Of a stretch of DNA of 64,000 nt, positions 10,336 to 19,124 are shown one piece after another. The translations under genes and the position numbers were made by a program. Under the pieces are notes generated by a model that saw only the letters and a program-made list of their open reading frames with translations, did not search any database and was not told the origin of the DNA. Numbering within the stretch: position 1 is the stretch's first letter; every line of letters starts with the position of its first letter. Source of the stretch: Bradyrhizobium iriomotense (lineage in GTDB: Bacteria; Pseudomonadota; Alphaproteobacteria; Rhizobiales; Xanthobacteraceae); contig NZ_JAFCLP010000015.1 in assembly GCF_018129405.1 (NCBI RefSeq), positions 62,001 through 126,000 on the forward strand, in the 5' to 3' direction.

Positions 10336-11256
10336 ATGTCTCTGACGTTCCGTCAGGTTCGGCACTTTATTGCAACGGCTGAGACAGGACAGGTTTCGGC
10401 TGCGGCGGCAGCTCTGAACGTGACGCAGTCGGCAGTCACGGCGTCCATCAAGGCGCTCGAAGCCGAGCTCGGGCGCAAATTGTTCGATCGCCACTCGAAC
10501 GGCGTGACGCTGACCTTTGACGGACAGGAGTTCTTGCAGCGCGCCCGCACCATCGAGGCCAGCGTGTCCGACGCGATGCGGGGGCCGCATCGCTGGGGAT
10601 CACAGGTTGATGGGACGGTCGATGTGGCGGTCAGCTATACGATCGCCGGATATTTCCTGCCGCCGCTGTTGTCGCGCTTCTGGCGGTCCTTTCCAGGGAT
10701 CACGGTGCGTCTGCACGAGTTTCAGCGCGATGCGATCGAGCAGAGCCTGATCAGCGGCAGTGTCGATGCGGCGGTGATGCTGGTCTCCAACCTGCATGAT
10801 CGACTCTCTATCCGGTCTCGTCTGTTGCTACGCTCGCCCCGCCGCCTATGGACCTGCGCCAATCATCCTCTGCTCCGAAAGGACAGTATCAAGCTGGAAG
10901 ATCTGGCGAGCGAACCCTATCTGATGTTGACCGTCGACGAGGCCGAGCGCTCCGCCATGCGCTACTGGCAGCACACGGCGCGCGTCCCAAACGTCATCTT
11001 CCGGACCCTGTCGGTCGAAGCTGTTCGCAGCATGGTCGCGACCGGTATGGGAATCACCATTCTCTCTGACATGGTCTACCGGCCCTGGTCGCTCGAGGGA
11101 CATCGCATCGATCTCAAGACGCTCGATGACGATGTCCACACCATGGATGTCGGGCTTGCCTGGAAGAGCAAGGCAGAGCTATCTCCGGCGGCGCGTGCGT
11201 TCTGCGAGTTCGTCGCTCATTCCTATCCCGGATCGGAACCGGTCCAGTTCGACTGA
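10336..11256 (+). CDS. LysR-family transcriptional regulator
   Basis: A 306-residue LysR protein: N-terminal winged helix (LTFRQVRHFIATAETG, LNVTQSAVTASIKALE) and a C-terminal effector-binding domain. The ATG at 10336 is preferred over the TTG one codon earlier. It is divergent from the transporter/carboxylase operon, the classical arrangement for a LysR activator of the adjacent operon, and the intergenic dyad at 10298-10334 is a candidate site. It is a close paralogue of the LysR at 1-903, which lies at the other end of the same operon, so the two may bind the same or competing sites. Confidence 0.95.
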   Translation: MSLTFRQVRHFIATAETGQVSAAAAALNVTQSAVTASIKALEAELGRKLFDRHSNGVTLTFDGQEFLQRARTIEASVSDAMRGPHRWGSQVDGTVDVAVSYTIAGYFLPPLLSRFWRSFPGITVRLHEFQRDAIEQSLISGSVDAAVMLVSNLHDRLSIRSRLLLRSPRRLWTCANHPLLRKDSIKLEDLASEPYLMLTVDEAERSAMRYWQHTARVPNVIFRTLSVEAVRSMVATGMGITILSDMVYRPWSLEGHRIDLKTLDDDVHTMDVGLAWKSKAELSPAARAFCEFVAHSYPGSEPVQFD

Positions 11257-11540
11257 CCGGGCCGCTCGTGCTCGGCGAGGTGGAGCGTCGTTGCAACGGG
11301 CTCGCACTTGCACAGTTTTGCTACACGTCGACACGAATTGCGGCAATCTTCGCTGCAATAACGCGCTTGACTTCGCTTTCGATCTCAACGACCGTATCGT
11401 TCAAGCGTTGGGCAGCTCAGCCCGTCAACGCGACGAGTTCAAATCATTTCCAACACCACGCGCATCTCGCGTGTTCGGTTGGCGGCGAGGGCGCCCTCGG
11501 CTTAACGGCCGGCGGGCGCTTTTTTGTTTTGGATTGAGTT
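11257..11540 (+). promoter_or_regulatory. Untranslated leader of the amide operon with tandem hairpins (candidate ANTAR antitermination leader)
   Basis: There is no gene in these 284 bp. Before the terminator at 11491-11530 there are two hairpins: 11405-11431 (GCGTT-GGGC, hexaloop AGCTCA, GCCC-gtc-AACGC) and 11458-11474 (CACGCG, loop CATCT, CGCGTG). A further stem with 8-bp arms lies near 11336-11358. The second gene of the operon encodes an AmiR-like ANTAR RNA-binding protein, and the first an AmiC-like sensor. In Pseudomonas ami, AmiR prevents termination in exactly this position. The loops do not match the A1/G4 hexaloop rule I recall for ANTAR targets, so the specific hairpin assignment is uncertain. 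Confidence 0.5.
11491..11530 (+). terminator. Intrinsic terminator in the leader, just before the AmiC-like gene
   Basis: Stem GCGCCC...CGGC / GCCG...GGGCGC with loop TTAACG and a small internal bulge, followed at once by TTTTTT-G-TTTT. It ends 10 bp before the start codon at 11541, so it would stop transcription before the whole operon unless antiterminated. Confidence 0.8.
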
Positions 11541-12701
11541 ATGGCGCGGACGCAGTATCGCATCGGTGTGATGTTCTCGACGACGGGGTCGTACAGCGTC
11601 GTCGCGCGTTCGATGCTCAATGGGGCACTGCTCGCATTCAACGAGATCAACGCCGGCGCTGGTGCTATCGCGCTGGAGCCGGTCGTGGTCAATCCGACCG
11701 GCGATCTCGCCCGGTACCGGGCGCTCAGTCACGAACTGCTCAATTCGGGGATCCGTCAGGTTGTCGGCTGCTACACCTCGTCGAGCCGCAAGGAGGTCAT
11801 TCCTTGCTTTGAGAAGTTCGACGGCCTGCTCTGGTATCCGTCGCACTACGAAGGGTTCGAGAGCTCCGATAACGTCATCTACACCGGCGCCGCGCCCAAT
11901 CAGCACGTCCTTCCGCTGGTCGATTATCTCGCCTCACGCGTCGGCGGCCGCGCCTTCTGCGTCGGCTCCAACTACATCTGGGCGTGGGAGAACAACCGCA
12001 TCTTTCGCGAGGCGTTGACGGCGCGCGGCGGTACCGTGCTTGCCGAGCGCTATCTCTCGGTCGGCGACACCGAGGTCGACCAGGTGATCGCGGCGATCAT
12101 CGACCAGCGCCCCGATTTCGTCTTCAACAATCTGATCGGCACCAGCGCCTACGCCTTCTTCCGCGCGTTCCGTGCAGCCTGCCGCGCGCAGGGCATCGAC
12201 CAGGCTGCGGAAATCCCGGTTGCGAGCTGCACGCTGTCGGAACCGGAACTGCCGGAGATCGGTCCTGATGCGGTCGATGGACACCTGTCCTCGAGCGTCT
12301 ATTTCTCGTCACTGAACTCGCCCGAAAACGCTGCCTTCATCGGCGCCTATACGCGCTCCTTTCCGGATGGACCGGTGTCCTCGGCCGATGCCGAAGCCTC
12401 TTACATCGCCGTCAAGCTGCTCGCCGCGGCCTTGTCGCAGGCCGGCACCGACGATGCCCGCACGGTGCGGGCTGCCGTCGCCGACCAGCGGCTGCGCGCG
12501 CCGCAAGGGGAGGTTCGTATCGACCGGCAGACCTTTCACGCCTGGCTCACGCCGCGGATTGGCCGCTCGGCCGCCAACGGGCAATTCGAGGTGCTGCTGG
12601 AATCCCGCGAGCCGATCGCGCCCGATCCCTATCTCGTCCAGTCGTCGCCGCGCTTTGCCAGCGCAATGCGCTCTCCGCTTTTGAAAGTGGTGCAATCATG
12701 A
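11541..12701 (+). CDS. AmiC-like amide sensor (negative regulator, periplasmic-binding-protein fold)
   Basis: A 386-residue Peripla_BP_5/6-type protein starting MARTQYRIGVMFSTTGSYS with no signal peptide, so it should stay in the cytoplasm like AmiC rather than act in transport. The two-lobe fold is seen in the NP.GD and CYTSSSRKEV segments near the usual ligand site. It overlaps the ANTAR gene by 4 bp (ATGA), as amiC and amiR are paired in Pseudomonas. Expected role: binds the ANTAR protein when amide is absent and releases it when amide is bound. The ligand here is presumably formamide, acetamide or a related short amide, judging from the downstream formamidase and nitrilase. Confidence 0.88.
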   Translation: MARTQYRIGVMFSTTGSYSVVARSMLNGALLAFNEINAGAGAIALEPVVVNPTGDLARYRALSHELLNSGIRQVVGCYTSSSRKEVIPCFEKFDGLLWYPSHYEGFESSDNVIYTGAAPNQHVLPLVDYLASRVGGRAFCVGSNYIWAWENNRIFREALTARGGTVLAERYLSVGDTEVDQVIAAIIDQRPDFVFNNLIGTSAYAFFRAFRAACRAQGIDQAAEIPVASCTLSEPELPEIGPDAVDGHLSSSVYFSSLNSPENAAFIGAYTRSFPDGPVSSADAEASYIAVKLLAAALSQAGTDDARTVRAAVADQRLRAPQGEVRIDRQTFHAWLTPRIGRSAANGQFEVLLESREPIAPDPYLVQSSPRFASAMRSPLLKVVQS

Positions 12702-13363
12702 GCTCTCGACTGCTACAGAACTTCAAGGGCGGCCGCGCCATCGTCGTCACACGGCGAGGGGGATGGGAGAGCACGCTCGAAACCACGCTGGCCAAGCTCG
12801 GCGTCTCGACCGAATATCCTGAAATCATCGACGGCCGCGCCCTGATCGACGCTGCGAGCCTCCAGGCCGATCGCGACATCCTGTTCGTCGACGGCGATCT
12901 CGAAGGCGCGGTTGCGATCGAGATCAACCCGGCCTCGCGGTTGCCGCCGGTACCCGTGATCGGCCTGGTCGGCGTCGAGGCGCCGAGCCGACTGAAGGCG
13001 CTGGTCAATCTCGGCGCGACCTCGTTCCTGCGCAAGCCGGTGCATGGCGGCGCGGTCTACACATCCCTGTTCATGGGCATCAACCAGTTCCTGCTGCGCG
13101 CCGAGATGTACGAGCGCCTGCAGGGCCTCGAGGAACGCCGCCGCGGCCGCCGCGCGGTGATCCGGGCCGTCATCCTGCTGATGCAGCAGGACAGTCTCGA
13201 CGAGGAGGGTGCCTATTCCCAGCTCCGTCGCGAAAGCATGCACGCGCGGCAGAACATGGAACTCTATTGCGAGGAGTTTCTGAGCAGGCGGGCGAAGCCG
13301 CCCGACACGTCCGGCCGCACGACCGGCATCATGCTGCAAGGCGGCAACAAGCAGGCCATCTAG
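12698..13363 (+). CDS. AmiR-like ANTAR-domain transcription antiterminator
   Basis: A 221-residue protein with an N-terminal pseudo-receiver (about 1-125), a helical coiled-coil linker rich in Glu/Arg, and a C-terminal ANTAR domain (about 145-200) with the pattern AVILLMQQDSLDEEGAY, then LRRESMHARQNMELY. AmiR of Pseudomonas is about 196 residues and has the same order. It overlaps the AmiC-like gene by 4 bp. Its likely target is the leader terminator at 11491-11530, making the operon amide-inducible. It could also respond to nitrogen status as NasT-type proteins do, but the AmiC partner argues for amide control. Confidence 0.9.
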   Translation: MSSRLLQNFKGGRAIVVTRRGGWESTLETTLAKLGVSTEYPEIIDGRALIDAASLQADRDILFVDGDLEGAVAIEINPASRLPPVPVIGLVGVEAPSRLKALVNLGATSFLRKPVHGGAVYTSLFMGINQFLLRAEMYERLQGLEERRRGRRAVIRAVILLMQQDSLDEEGAYSQLRRESMHARQNMELYCEEFLSRRAKPPDTSGRTTGIMLQGGNKQAI

Positions 13364-13373
13364 GAGAAGCAAA

Positions 13374-14615
13374 ATGAGCAAGTCTGTATTGCGGGGGCTG
13401 CGCGCCGCAGCCCTCACGGGGACGCTTGTCCTCGGATTACATCAGGCGCTCGCAGCGGAAAACCCGATCAAGCTCGGCGTGCTGGAGGATCAGTCCGGCG
13501 ATTTCGCCGCGGCGACGATAGGCAAGGTCCACGCCATCCAGCTCGCCGCCGACGAGATCAACAAGGCCGGCGGCATCATGGGCCGGCCGCTGGAGCTCGT
13601 GGCCTACGACACTCAATCCGACAACACCCGCTACCAGGAATTCATGCGGCGCGTGCTCCAACGCGACAAGGTCGACGTCGTGTTCGCGGGCTTCTCCTCG
13701 GCCTCGCGCGAGGCGTACCGTCCGATCGTCGACCAGTTCAACGGCTTCGCCTTCTACAACAACCAGTACGAAGGCGGCGTCTGCGACGGCCACATGATCG
13801 TCACCGGCGCCGTGCCGGAGCAGCAGTTCTCGACGCTTATCCCCTACATGATGGAGAAGTACGGCAAGAACGTCTACACGCTCGCAGCCGACTACAATTT
13901 CGGCCAGATCTCGGCGGAATGGGTCCGCAAGATCGTCAAGGAGAACGGCGGCAAGATGGCCGGCGAGGAGTTCATCCCGCTCGGCGTGTCGCAATTCTCG
14001 CAGAGCATTCAGAACATCCAGAAAGCCAAGCCCGACTTCGTGGTCACGCTTCTGGTCGGCACTGCGCAGGCCTCCTATTACGAGCAGGCGGCCTCCGCCA
14101 ACGTCAACCTGCCGATGGCATCCTCCGTCAACGTCGGTCAGGGCTACGAGCACAAGCGGTTCAAGCCGCCGAGCCTGAAGGACATGTACGTCACCACCAA
14201 CTACATCGAGGAGATCGACTCCCCGAAGAGCAAGGAGTTCTACGCCAAGTTCAAGGCGAAATTCCCGAGCGAGCCCTATGTCAACCAGGAGGCGGAGAAC
14301 TCCTATCTCGCCGTCTATCTCTACAAGCAGATGGTGGAGCGGGCGAAGTCGACTAAGCGCGAGGAGATCCGCAAGGTGATCGCGATGGGCGATGTCTGCA
14401 TGGACGCGCCGGAAGGCAAGGTCTGCATCGACCCGAAGAGCCAGCACATGTCGCATACGATCTACCTCGCCAAGGTCGGTGCCGATCACTCGATCTCCTT
14501 CCCGAAGGTCTGGGAGGACATCAAGCCGTATTGGCTGGGTGAAGCCGGCTGCGATCTCACCAAGAAAGATCCGATGGCGCAGTACACGCCATCGAATCCC
14601 CCGCCGAAACCCTGA
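13374..14615 (+). CDS. Urea/short-chain amide ABC transporter substrate-binding protein
   Basis: A 413-residue protein with a signal peptide (basic start, hydrophobic TGTLVLGLHQ, cleavage near ALA-AEN). The mature protein resembles UrtA/FmdD: IKLGVLEDQSGDFA, DEINKAGGIMGRPLEL, and FAFYNNQYEGGVCDGH in the ligand cleft. It lies 10 bp after the ANTAR gene. It is the periplasmic receptor for the five-gene importer ending at 18090. The operon's formamidase and nitrilase suggest a small amide rather than urea as ligand; no urease genes are present in the window. Confidence 0.92.
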   Translation: MSKSVLRGLRAAALTGTLVLGLHQALAAENPIKLGVLEDQSGDFAAATIGKVHAIQLAADEINKAGGIMGRPLELVAYDTQSDNTRYQEFMRRVLQRDKVDVVFAGFSSASREAYRPIVDQFNGFAFYNNQYEGGVCDGHMIVTGAVPEQQFSTLIPYMMEKYGKNVYTLAADYNFGQISAEWVRKIVKENGGKMAGEEFIPLGVSQFSQSIQNIQKAKPDFVVTLLVGTAQASYYEQAASANVNLPMASSVNVGQGYEHKRFKPPSLKDMYVTTNYIEEIDSPKSKEFYAKFKAKFPSEPYVNQEAENSYLAVYLYKQMVERAKSTKREEIRKVIAMGDVCMDAPEGKVCIDPKSQHMSHTIYLAKVGADHSISFPKVWEDIKPYWLGEAGCDLTKKDPMAQYTPSNPPPKP

Positions 14616-14700
14616 CCCGGCGGCTGGTCGCTCCGGCCCTCGCGGCGGGCCGGGGCGATCACGGATACCTCACCGCGTCTCCCCACACATCGGTTGATTC

Positions 14701-15573
14701 ATGGATATCGCGACCCACGTTTTCTCGGCGCTCTATCAATTCGGCGACGCTTTTGCGTTCCTGGTGCTCTCGGCCTGCGGGCTCGCGGTGATCTTCGGCA
14801 TGATGGGCGTGATCAATCTCGCCCATGGCGAGTTCATCATGTGCGGCGCCTATGTCACCGCGGCGACCGTGCATGCCGGCCTGCCGTTACCGCTGGGCAT
14901 TTTGGCCGGGACGATCGTATCCGCGCTTGTCGGCGTCGTGGTCGAGCTCGCGGTCATCCGCCATCTCTATGACCGCCCACTGGATACGATCGTCGCCACC
15001 TGGGGGCTCAGCCTGATCGCAACGCAGGGCACGCTGATCATGGTCGGCTCGACCATGGCCGGTGTCGGCACGCCCTTCGGCAGCTTTCAGGTCGGCGACT
15101 ACTCCTATTCGATCTACCGCATCGTCCTGTTCTGCGCCGCGCTCGGCGTGCTCGCTGCGCTCTACGCGCTGTTCAACTGGACGCGCTTCGGTGTGCTGGC
15201 GCGCGCCACCATCCAGGTGCCGCACATGGCGGCGGCTCTCGGCGTCGATACGCGCTTGATCTACAGCCTCACCTTCGCCTGCGGCGCCGGGCTCGCCGGC
15301 CTCGCCGGCGGGCTCTACGCGCCGACCATGACGCTGGTGCCGACGATGGGGGCGACCTTTATCATGGAGGCCTTCGTGACCGTGGTGATCGGCGGCGCCG
15401 ACGTCTTCCTCGGCACGGCGCCGGCCGGTGGGGTCCTTGCGGTGGTGAAATCGGTAATGACGTCCTGGCAGGGGCAGCTGTTCGGCCAGATCGGCCTTTT
15501 GGTTGCCGTCATCATTGTTGTCCGGGTTCTGCCGAAGGGCATCTCCGGCTTCGTGCTGCGCGAGCGCACCTGA
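14701..15573 (+). CDS. Urea/amide ABC transporter permease (UrtB/LivH-like)
   Basis: A 290-residue permease starting MDIATHVFSALYQFGDAF. It is strongly hydrophobic and carries the LivH/UrtB signature GVINLAHGEFIMCGAY. It is the membrane half-channel partner of the protein encoded at 15589-16653. The 85 bp between it and the binding-protein gene hold no other gene. Confidence 0.94.
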   Translation: MDIATHVFSALYQFGDAFAFLVLSACGLAVIFGMMGVINLAHGEFIMCGAYVTAATVHAGLPLPLGILAGTIVSALVGVVVELAVIRHLYDRPLDTIVATWGLSLIATQGTLIMVGSTMAGVGTPFGSFQVGDYSYSIYRIVLFCAALGVLAALYALFNWTRFGVLARATIQVPHMAAALGVDTRLIYSLTFACGAGLAGLAGGLYAPTMTLVPTMGATFIMEAFVTVVIGGADVFLGTAPAGGVLAVVKSVMTSWQGQLFGQIGLLVAVIIVVRVLPKGISGFVLRERT

Positions 15574-15588
15574 CGGAGTGATGGCGTC

Positions 15589-16653
15589 GTGACCGGTTTC
15601 CTCTCGCTGTTTCGCCGTCTCGAAGGCCCGCAGACCGTCGGCCGCGGTCCGGGCTTCTGGAGTCTGTTCGCGCTCGTGCTCGCCGTCGCGCTGGCCTATC
15701 CGCTGTTCAGCGACGGGTACACCGTCGGCAACACGGTGTACTTCTTCGTCTGGGTCTTCATCGCGCTCAGCCTCTGCGTGATCTGGGGCTATGGCGGCTC
15801 GCTCTCCTTCGGACAGACCGCGTTCTTCGGGATCGCGGGCTATGGCTATGGCGTGCTGACGATCAATTTCGGCTCCGCTTACGGCTTCACGCTGCTGGCG
15901 CTGGTGATTGCGGTGGCGATTGCAGCGCTGGTCGCGGTGCTGCTCGGCTATTTTATGTTCTTCGGCCGCATCGCCGGCGTCTTCCTCGGCATCGTCACGC
16001 TCGCGGTGACGCTGATGCTGGAGCGCTTTATGGCGCAGACTGCTGGGCCGGAATGGCACATCGGCAGTGCACGGCTCAACGGCTTTAACGGTATGAGTGC
16101 GATGCCGCCGCTCACCATCCCGTGGCCGGGTGAGCCGATCGTGCTGTTCGCCGATGTCGGCCTCTACTACCTCGTGCTCGGCCTTCTGGTCTTTGTTTAT
16201 CTGGCCTTGCGCATTCTGATGAACTCGTCGTTCGGCAACATCATCGTCGCGATCCGCGAGAACCCAGAAAGGGCCGAGATGCTGGGCTATGACGTGCGCA
16301 AGTACCAGCTCATCACCTTCGTCATCGGCGCCGCGCTCGCAGGACTCTCCGGCGTGCTCTACACGGTGTGGGGACAGTACATCACGCCGTCCAGCATGGG
16401 CATGACCGCGGCGGCGCTGCCGCTGATCTGGGTCGCGGTCGGCGGCCGCAGCGATCTGACGTCCACGGTGATCGGCACGCTGGTGGTGCTGGCCGCGTTC
16501 CAGGCGCTGACGATCTACGGCAGCCAGTACGCGCTGGTCTTCATGGGCGTGCTGCTGGTGCTCACGGTCCTGATCGCGCCCAACGGTCTCGTGCTCGGGG
16601 TGATGAACTGGCTCGGCCGCATCGCCACCCGCCTCACGCAGAGGGCCGGCTGA
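15589..16653 (+). CDS. Urea/amide ABC transporter permease (UrtC/LivM-like)
   Basis: A 354-residue permease with a GTG start at 15589 (MTGFLSLFRRLEGPQ). The LivM signature appears as GYGGSLSFGQTAFFGIAGYGY, and the cytoplasmic loop as IVAIRENPERAEMLGYDVRKY. The stop codon shares one base with the ATG of the next gene (TGATG), pointing to coupled translation. Confidence 0.94.
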   Translation: MTGFLSLFRRLEGPQTVGRGPGFWSLFALVLAVALAYPLFSDGYTVGNTVYFFVWVFIALSLCVIWGYGGSLSFGQTAFFGIAGYGYGVLTINFGSAYGFTLLALVIAVAIAALVAVLLGYFMFFGRIAGVFLGIVTLAVTLMLERFMAQTAGPEWHIGSARLNGFNGMSAMPPLTIPWPGEPIVLFADVGLYYLVLGLLVFVYLALRILMNSSFGNIIVAIRENPERAEMLGYDVRKYQLITFVIGAALAGLSGVLYTVWGQYITPSSMGMTAAALPLIWVAVGGRSDLTSTVIGTLVVLAAFQALTIYGSQYALVFMGVLLVLTVLIAPNGLVLGVMNWLGRIATRLTQRAG

Positions 16654-17369
16654 TGTCGCTGCTCGAGCTGCGCAAGCTGAACAAGCATTTCGGTGGCCTG
16701 CACGTGACCAATTCCGTGGATCTCACGCTGCGGGCGGGCGAGATCCATTGCCTGATCGGCCCCAACGGCGCCGGCAAGAGTACACTGTTCCGCCTGATCC
16801 TCGGCGAGCATCATCCCGGCAGCGGCGACATTCTCTTCGCCGGAGAGAATATCACCGCGCTGAAATCCTTCGCACGGATTCACCGGGGCCTCTCGGTCAA
16901 GTTCCAGGTGCCCGGCGTCTTCAAGGGCTTGTCGGTCCGTCAGAATCTCGAAATCGCCCTTCAGAGTCGGCACCGCGGGGCAGAGCTCGACGCGGAGATC
17001 GGCCGGCTGCTGGCCTTCCTTGGCCTCGAATCCGAGCAGACGCAGACCGCAGGCAATCTCAGCCATGGCCAGAAACAATGGCTCGAGATCGGCATGGCGA
17101 TCAGCCTGAAGCCGCGCCTCCTGCTGCTGGACGAGCCCACCGCCGGCATGTCGCCGGAGGAAACCCACATGACCGGCGAGATGGTGCAGCGTCTCAATGC
17201 CGACGGCATGACGGTGCTGGCGATCGAGCACGACATGGCCTTCGTGCGCCAGGTCGCGCACCGCGTCACCGTGCTGCATCTCGGCCAGGTCTTCGCGCAG
17301 GGCTCCATCGACGAGATCGTGGCCGACGAGCGCGTGGCGGCGATCTATCTGGGGCAGGCCCATGCTTGA
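16653..17369 (+). CDS. Urea/amide ABC transporter ATP-binding protein (UrtD/LivG-like)
   Basis: A 238-residue ABC ATPase: Walker A GPNGAGKST, signature LSHGQKQWLEIGMAI (typical UrtD variant with QKQWLEIG), Walker B LLLLDEPTAGMSPEE and switch histidine in AIEHDM. It starts on the TGATG junction with the permease gene and overlaps the next ATPase gene by 8 bp. Confidence 0.95.
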   Translation: MSLLELRKLNKHFGGLHVTNSVDLTLRAGEIHCLIGPNGAGKSTLFRLILGEHHPGSGDILFAGENITALKSFARIHRGLSVKFQVPGVFKGLSVRQNLEIALQSRHRGAELDAEIGRLLAFLGLESEQTQTAGNLSHGQKQWLEIGMAISLKPRLLLLDEPTAGMSPEETHMTGEMVQRLNADGMTVLAIEHDMAFVRQVAHRVTVLHLGQVFAQGSIDEIVADERVAAIYLGQAHA

Positions 17370-18090
17370 TACGCCGCGCAAGGAAGTGATCCTTTCGACT
17401 CTTGGTTTGCGCGCCGGCTATGGTGGCAAGCCGGTGCTCCAGGGCCTCGAGATCGAGGTGCGGGAAGGCGAGATCGTCGCCGTGATCGGACGCAACGGCG
17501 TCGGCAAGTCGACGCTGATGAAGAGCCTGATCGGGCTCGTGCCGGCGATGGGCGGCTCGATCGTCTATCGCGGCGAGGCGGTGGAATCGCTGCCCGCGCA
17601 CAAGCGGGCGCGTCTCGGCATGGGCTATGTACCGCAAGGGCGCGACGTGTTTCCGCGCCTGACCGTCGGCGAGAACGTCGCTGTTGGCGCTGCGATCAAG
17701 GGCGGCGGCATTCCCGAAGCCGGCCGGCGCAAGATCGTCGAGGCCTTTCCGATCCTCGAAGAGCGCTGGCATCAGCGCGCCGGCACCATGTCCGGCGGCC
17801 AGCAGCAGCAGCTTGCGATTGGCCGCGTGCTGATCGCCGATCCCAATCTGATTTTGCTCGACGAGCCCTCGGAGGGCATCCAGCCCAACATCGTCCAGGA
17901 CATCGCGCGCAACATGGTCGAGCTCAATCGCAGGACCGGCGTGACCATCATCCTGGTCGAGCAGAATCTCGACATGATCCGCGCCATGGCGCAGCGCTGC
18001 TACGTCATGGACAAGGGCCGCATCGTCGCAAACCTCGATCGCACGGCGCTCGACGACGCAGCCGAGATGCGCCGTCATCTCGCGGTTTGA
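17362..18090 (+). CDS. Urea/amide ABC transporter ATP-binding protein (UrtE/LivF-like)
   Basis: A 242-residue ABC ATPase with Walker A GRNGVGKST, signature TMSGGQQQQLAIGRVLI and Walker B LILLDEPSEGIQPN, as in UrtE. It overlaps the UrtD-like gene by 8 bp and completes the importer. It precedes the formamidase gene by 33 bp. Confidence 0.95.
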   Translation: MLDTPRKEVILSTLGLRAGYGGKPVLQGLEIEVREGEIVAVIGRNGVGKSTLMKSLIGLVPAMGGSIVYRGEAVESLPAHKRARLGMGYVPQGRDVFPRLTVGENVAVGAAIKGGGIPEAGRRKIVEAFPILEERWHQRAGTMSGGQQQQLAIGRVLIADPNLILLDEPSEGIQPNIVQDIARNMVELNRRTGVTIILVEQNLDMIRAMAQRCYVMDKGRIVANLDRTALDDAAEMRRHLAV

Positions 18091-18123
18091 AGATTGACGC
18101 CAACGACAGAAGGAGAAAAGCAA

Positions 18124-19113
18124 ATGTCCTGGCAGAAAGACTCCATCATGGCCCGCAAGGGCGTCGCCAAAGGCGAGCGCGGCACAATGTACACCATCAC
18201 CGAGAGCGAGCAGGGCAAGTACCACTATGTCTACGGCCCCTATGTGAAGCCGGTGCTGACCGTCGATCCCGGCGCCGTCGTCTCCGCAGAGACCCATGAC
18301 GCGTTCGAGGGCGCCATCAAGAAGGAGACCGACAGCCCGTCGAAGATCCTCAACTTCCCGTTCCTCAATCCGCAGAACGGGCCGATCCACGTCAACGGCG
18401 CCGAGAAGGGCGACACGCTGGCGGTCTACATCGAGAGTATCGTGCCGCGAGGGCCGCAGCCGCGTGGGACCACGGTGATCATGCCGGAATTCGGTGGCCT
18501 GGTCAGTACGGGCAACACGGCGCTGCTCAACCCGGCGCTGCCGGAGCGGGTCAAGAAGCTCGAGATCGACGCCAAGACCGGCACCAAATGGAACGACAGG
18601 ATCACGCTCCCCTATGAGCCCTTCATCGGCACCATCGGCACCTCGCCGGAGATCGAGGCGATCTCCTCGCTGGTCCCCGACTATTACGGCGGCAACATGG
18701 ATCTGCCCGATATCGGCGTCGGCGCCGTCATCTACCTGCCGGTCAACACCAAGGGCGCGCTGCTCTATCTCGGCGATTGTCATGCCGCGCAAGGCGATGG
18801 CGAGCTCTGCGGCGTCGCCATCGAGCATCCGACCGTTACCACGGTGCAGGTCGACCTCATCAAGAACTGGACCATCGCTTGGCCGCGGCTGGAAACGAAG
18901 GACTTCATCATGACCATCGGTTCGGCCAGGCCGATGGAGGATGCGGCCCGCATCGCTTATCGCGAGCTGTGCCGCTGGATGGCGGCCGATTACGGTTTCG
19001 ACGAGATCGATGCCTACATGCTGCTGACCCAGGCTGGCCGTGTCAGGCTCGGCAACATGGTCGATCCCAAATACACGTTGGGCGCCTCCATCAAGAAGTC
19101 CTATCTCGCTTGA
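18124..19113 (+). CDS. Acetamidase/formamidase family amidohydrolase
   Basis: A 329-residue FmdA/AmdA family protein. The ATG at 18124 has AAGGAG 8 nt upstream; an earlier in-frame start at 18094 has no such site. Recognisable segments are GPYVKPVLTVDPGAVV, PQNGPIHVNGAEKGDTL, FIGTIGTSPE and YLGDCHAAQGDGELCGVAIE (metal-binding DxHAxxGDGE core). The family hydrolyses formamide or acetamide to the acid plus ammonia. Placed directly after an amide importer under AmiC/AmiR-like control, it is the main catabolic step of the operon. Confidence 0.92.
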   Translation: MSWQKDSIMARKGVAKGERGTMYTITESEQGKYHYVYGPYVKPVLTVDPGAVVSAETHDAFEGAIKKETDSPSKILNFPFLNPQNGPIHVNGAEKGDTLAVYIESIVPRGPQPRGTTVIMPEFGGLVSTGNTALLNPALPERVKKLEIDAKTGTKWNDRITLPYEPFIGTIGTSPEIEAISSLVPDYYGGNMDLPDIGVGAVIYLPVNTKGALLYLGDCHAAQGDGELCGVAIEHPTVTTVQVDLIKNWTIAWPRLETKDFIMTIGSARPMEDAARIAYRELCRWMAADYGFDEIDAYMLLTQAGRVRLGNMVDPKYTLGASIKKSYLA

Positions 19114-19124
19114 GGCCGATCGGA

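Noticed and set aside
11308-11323. A sigma-54-like sequence (TTGCAC...TTGC) in the amide operon leader
   Set aside because: Spacing between the GC-24-like and GC-12-like parts is one base too short and the invariant GG is TG; sigma-54 promoters do not tolerate this.
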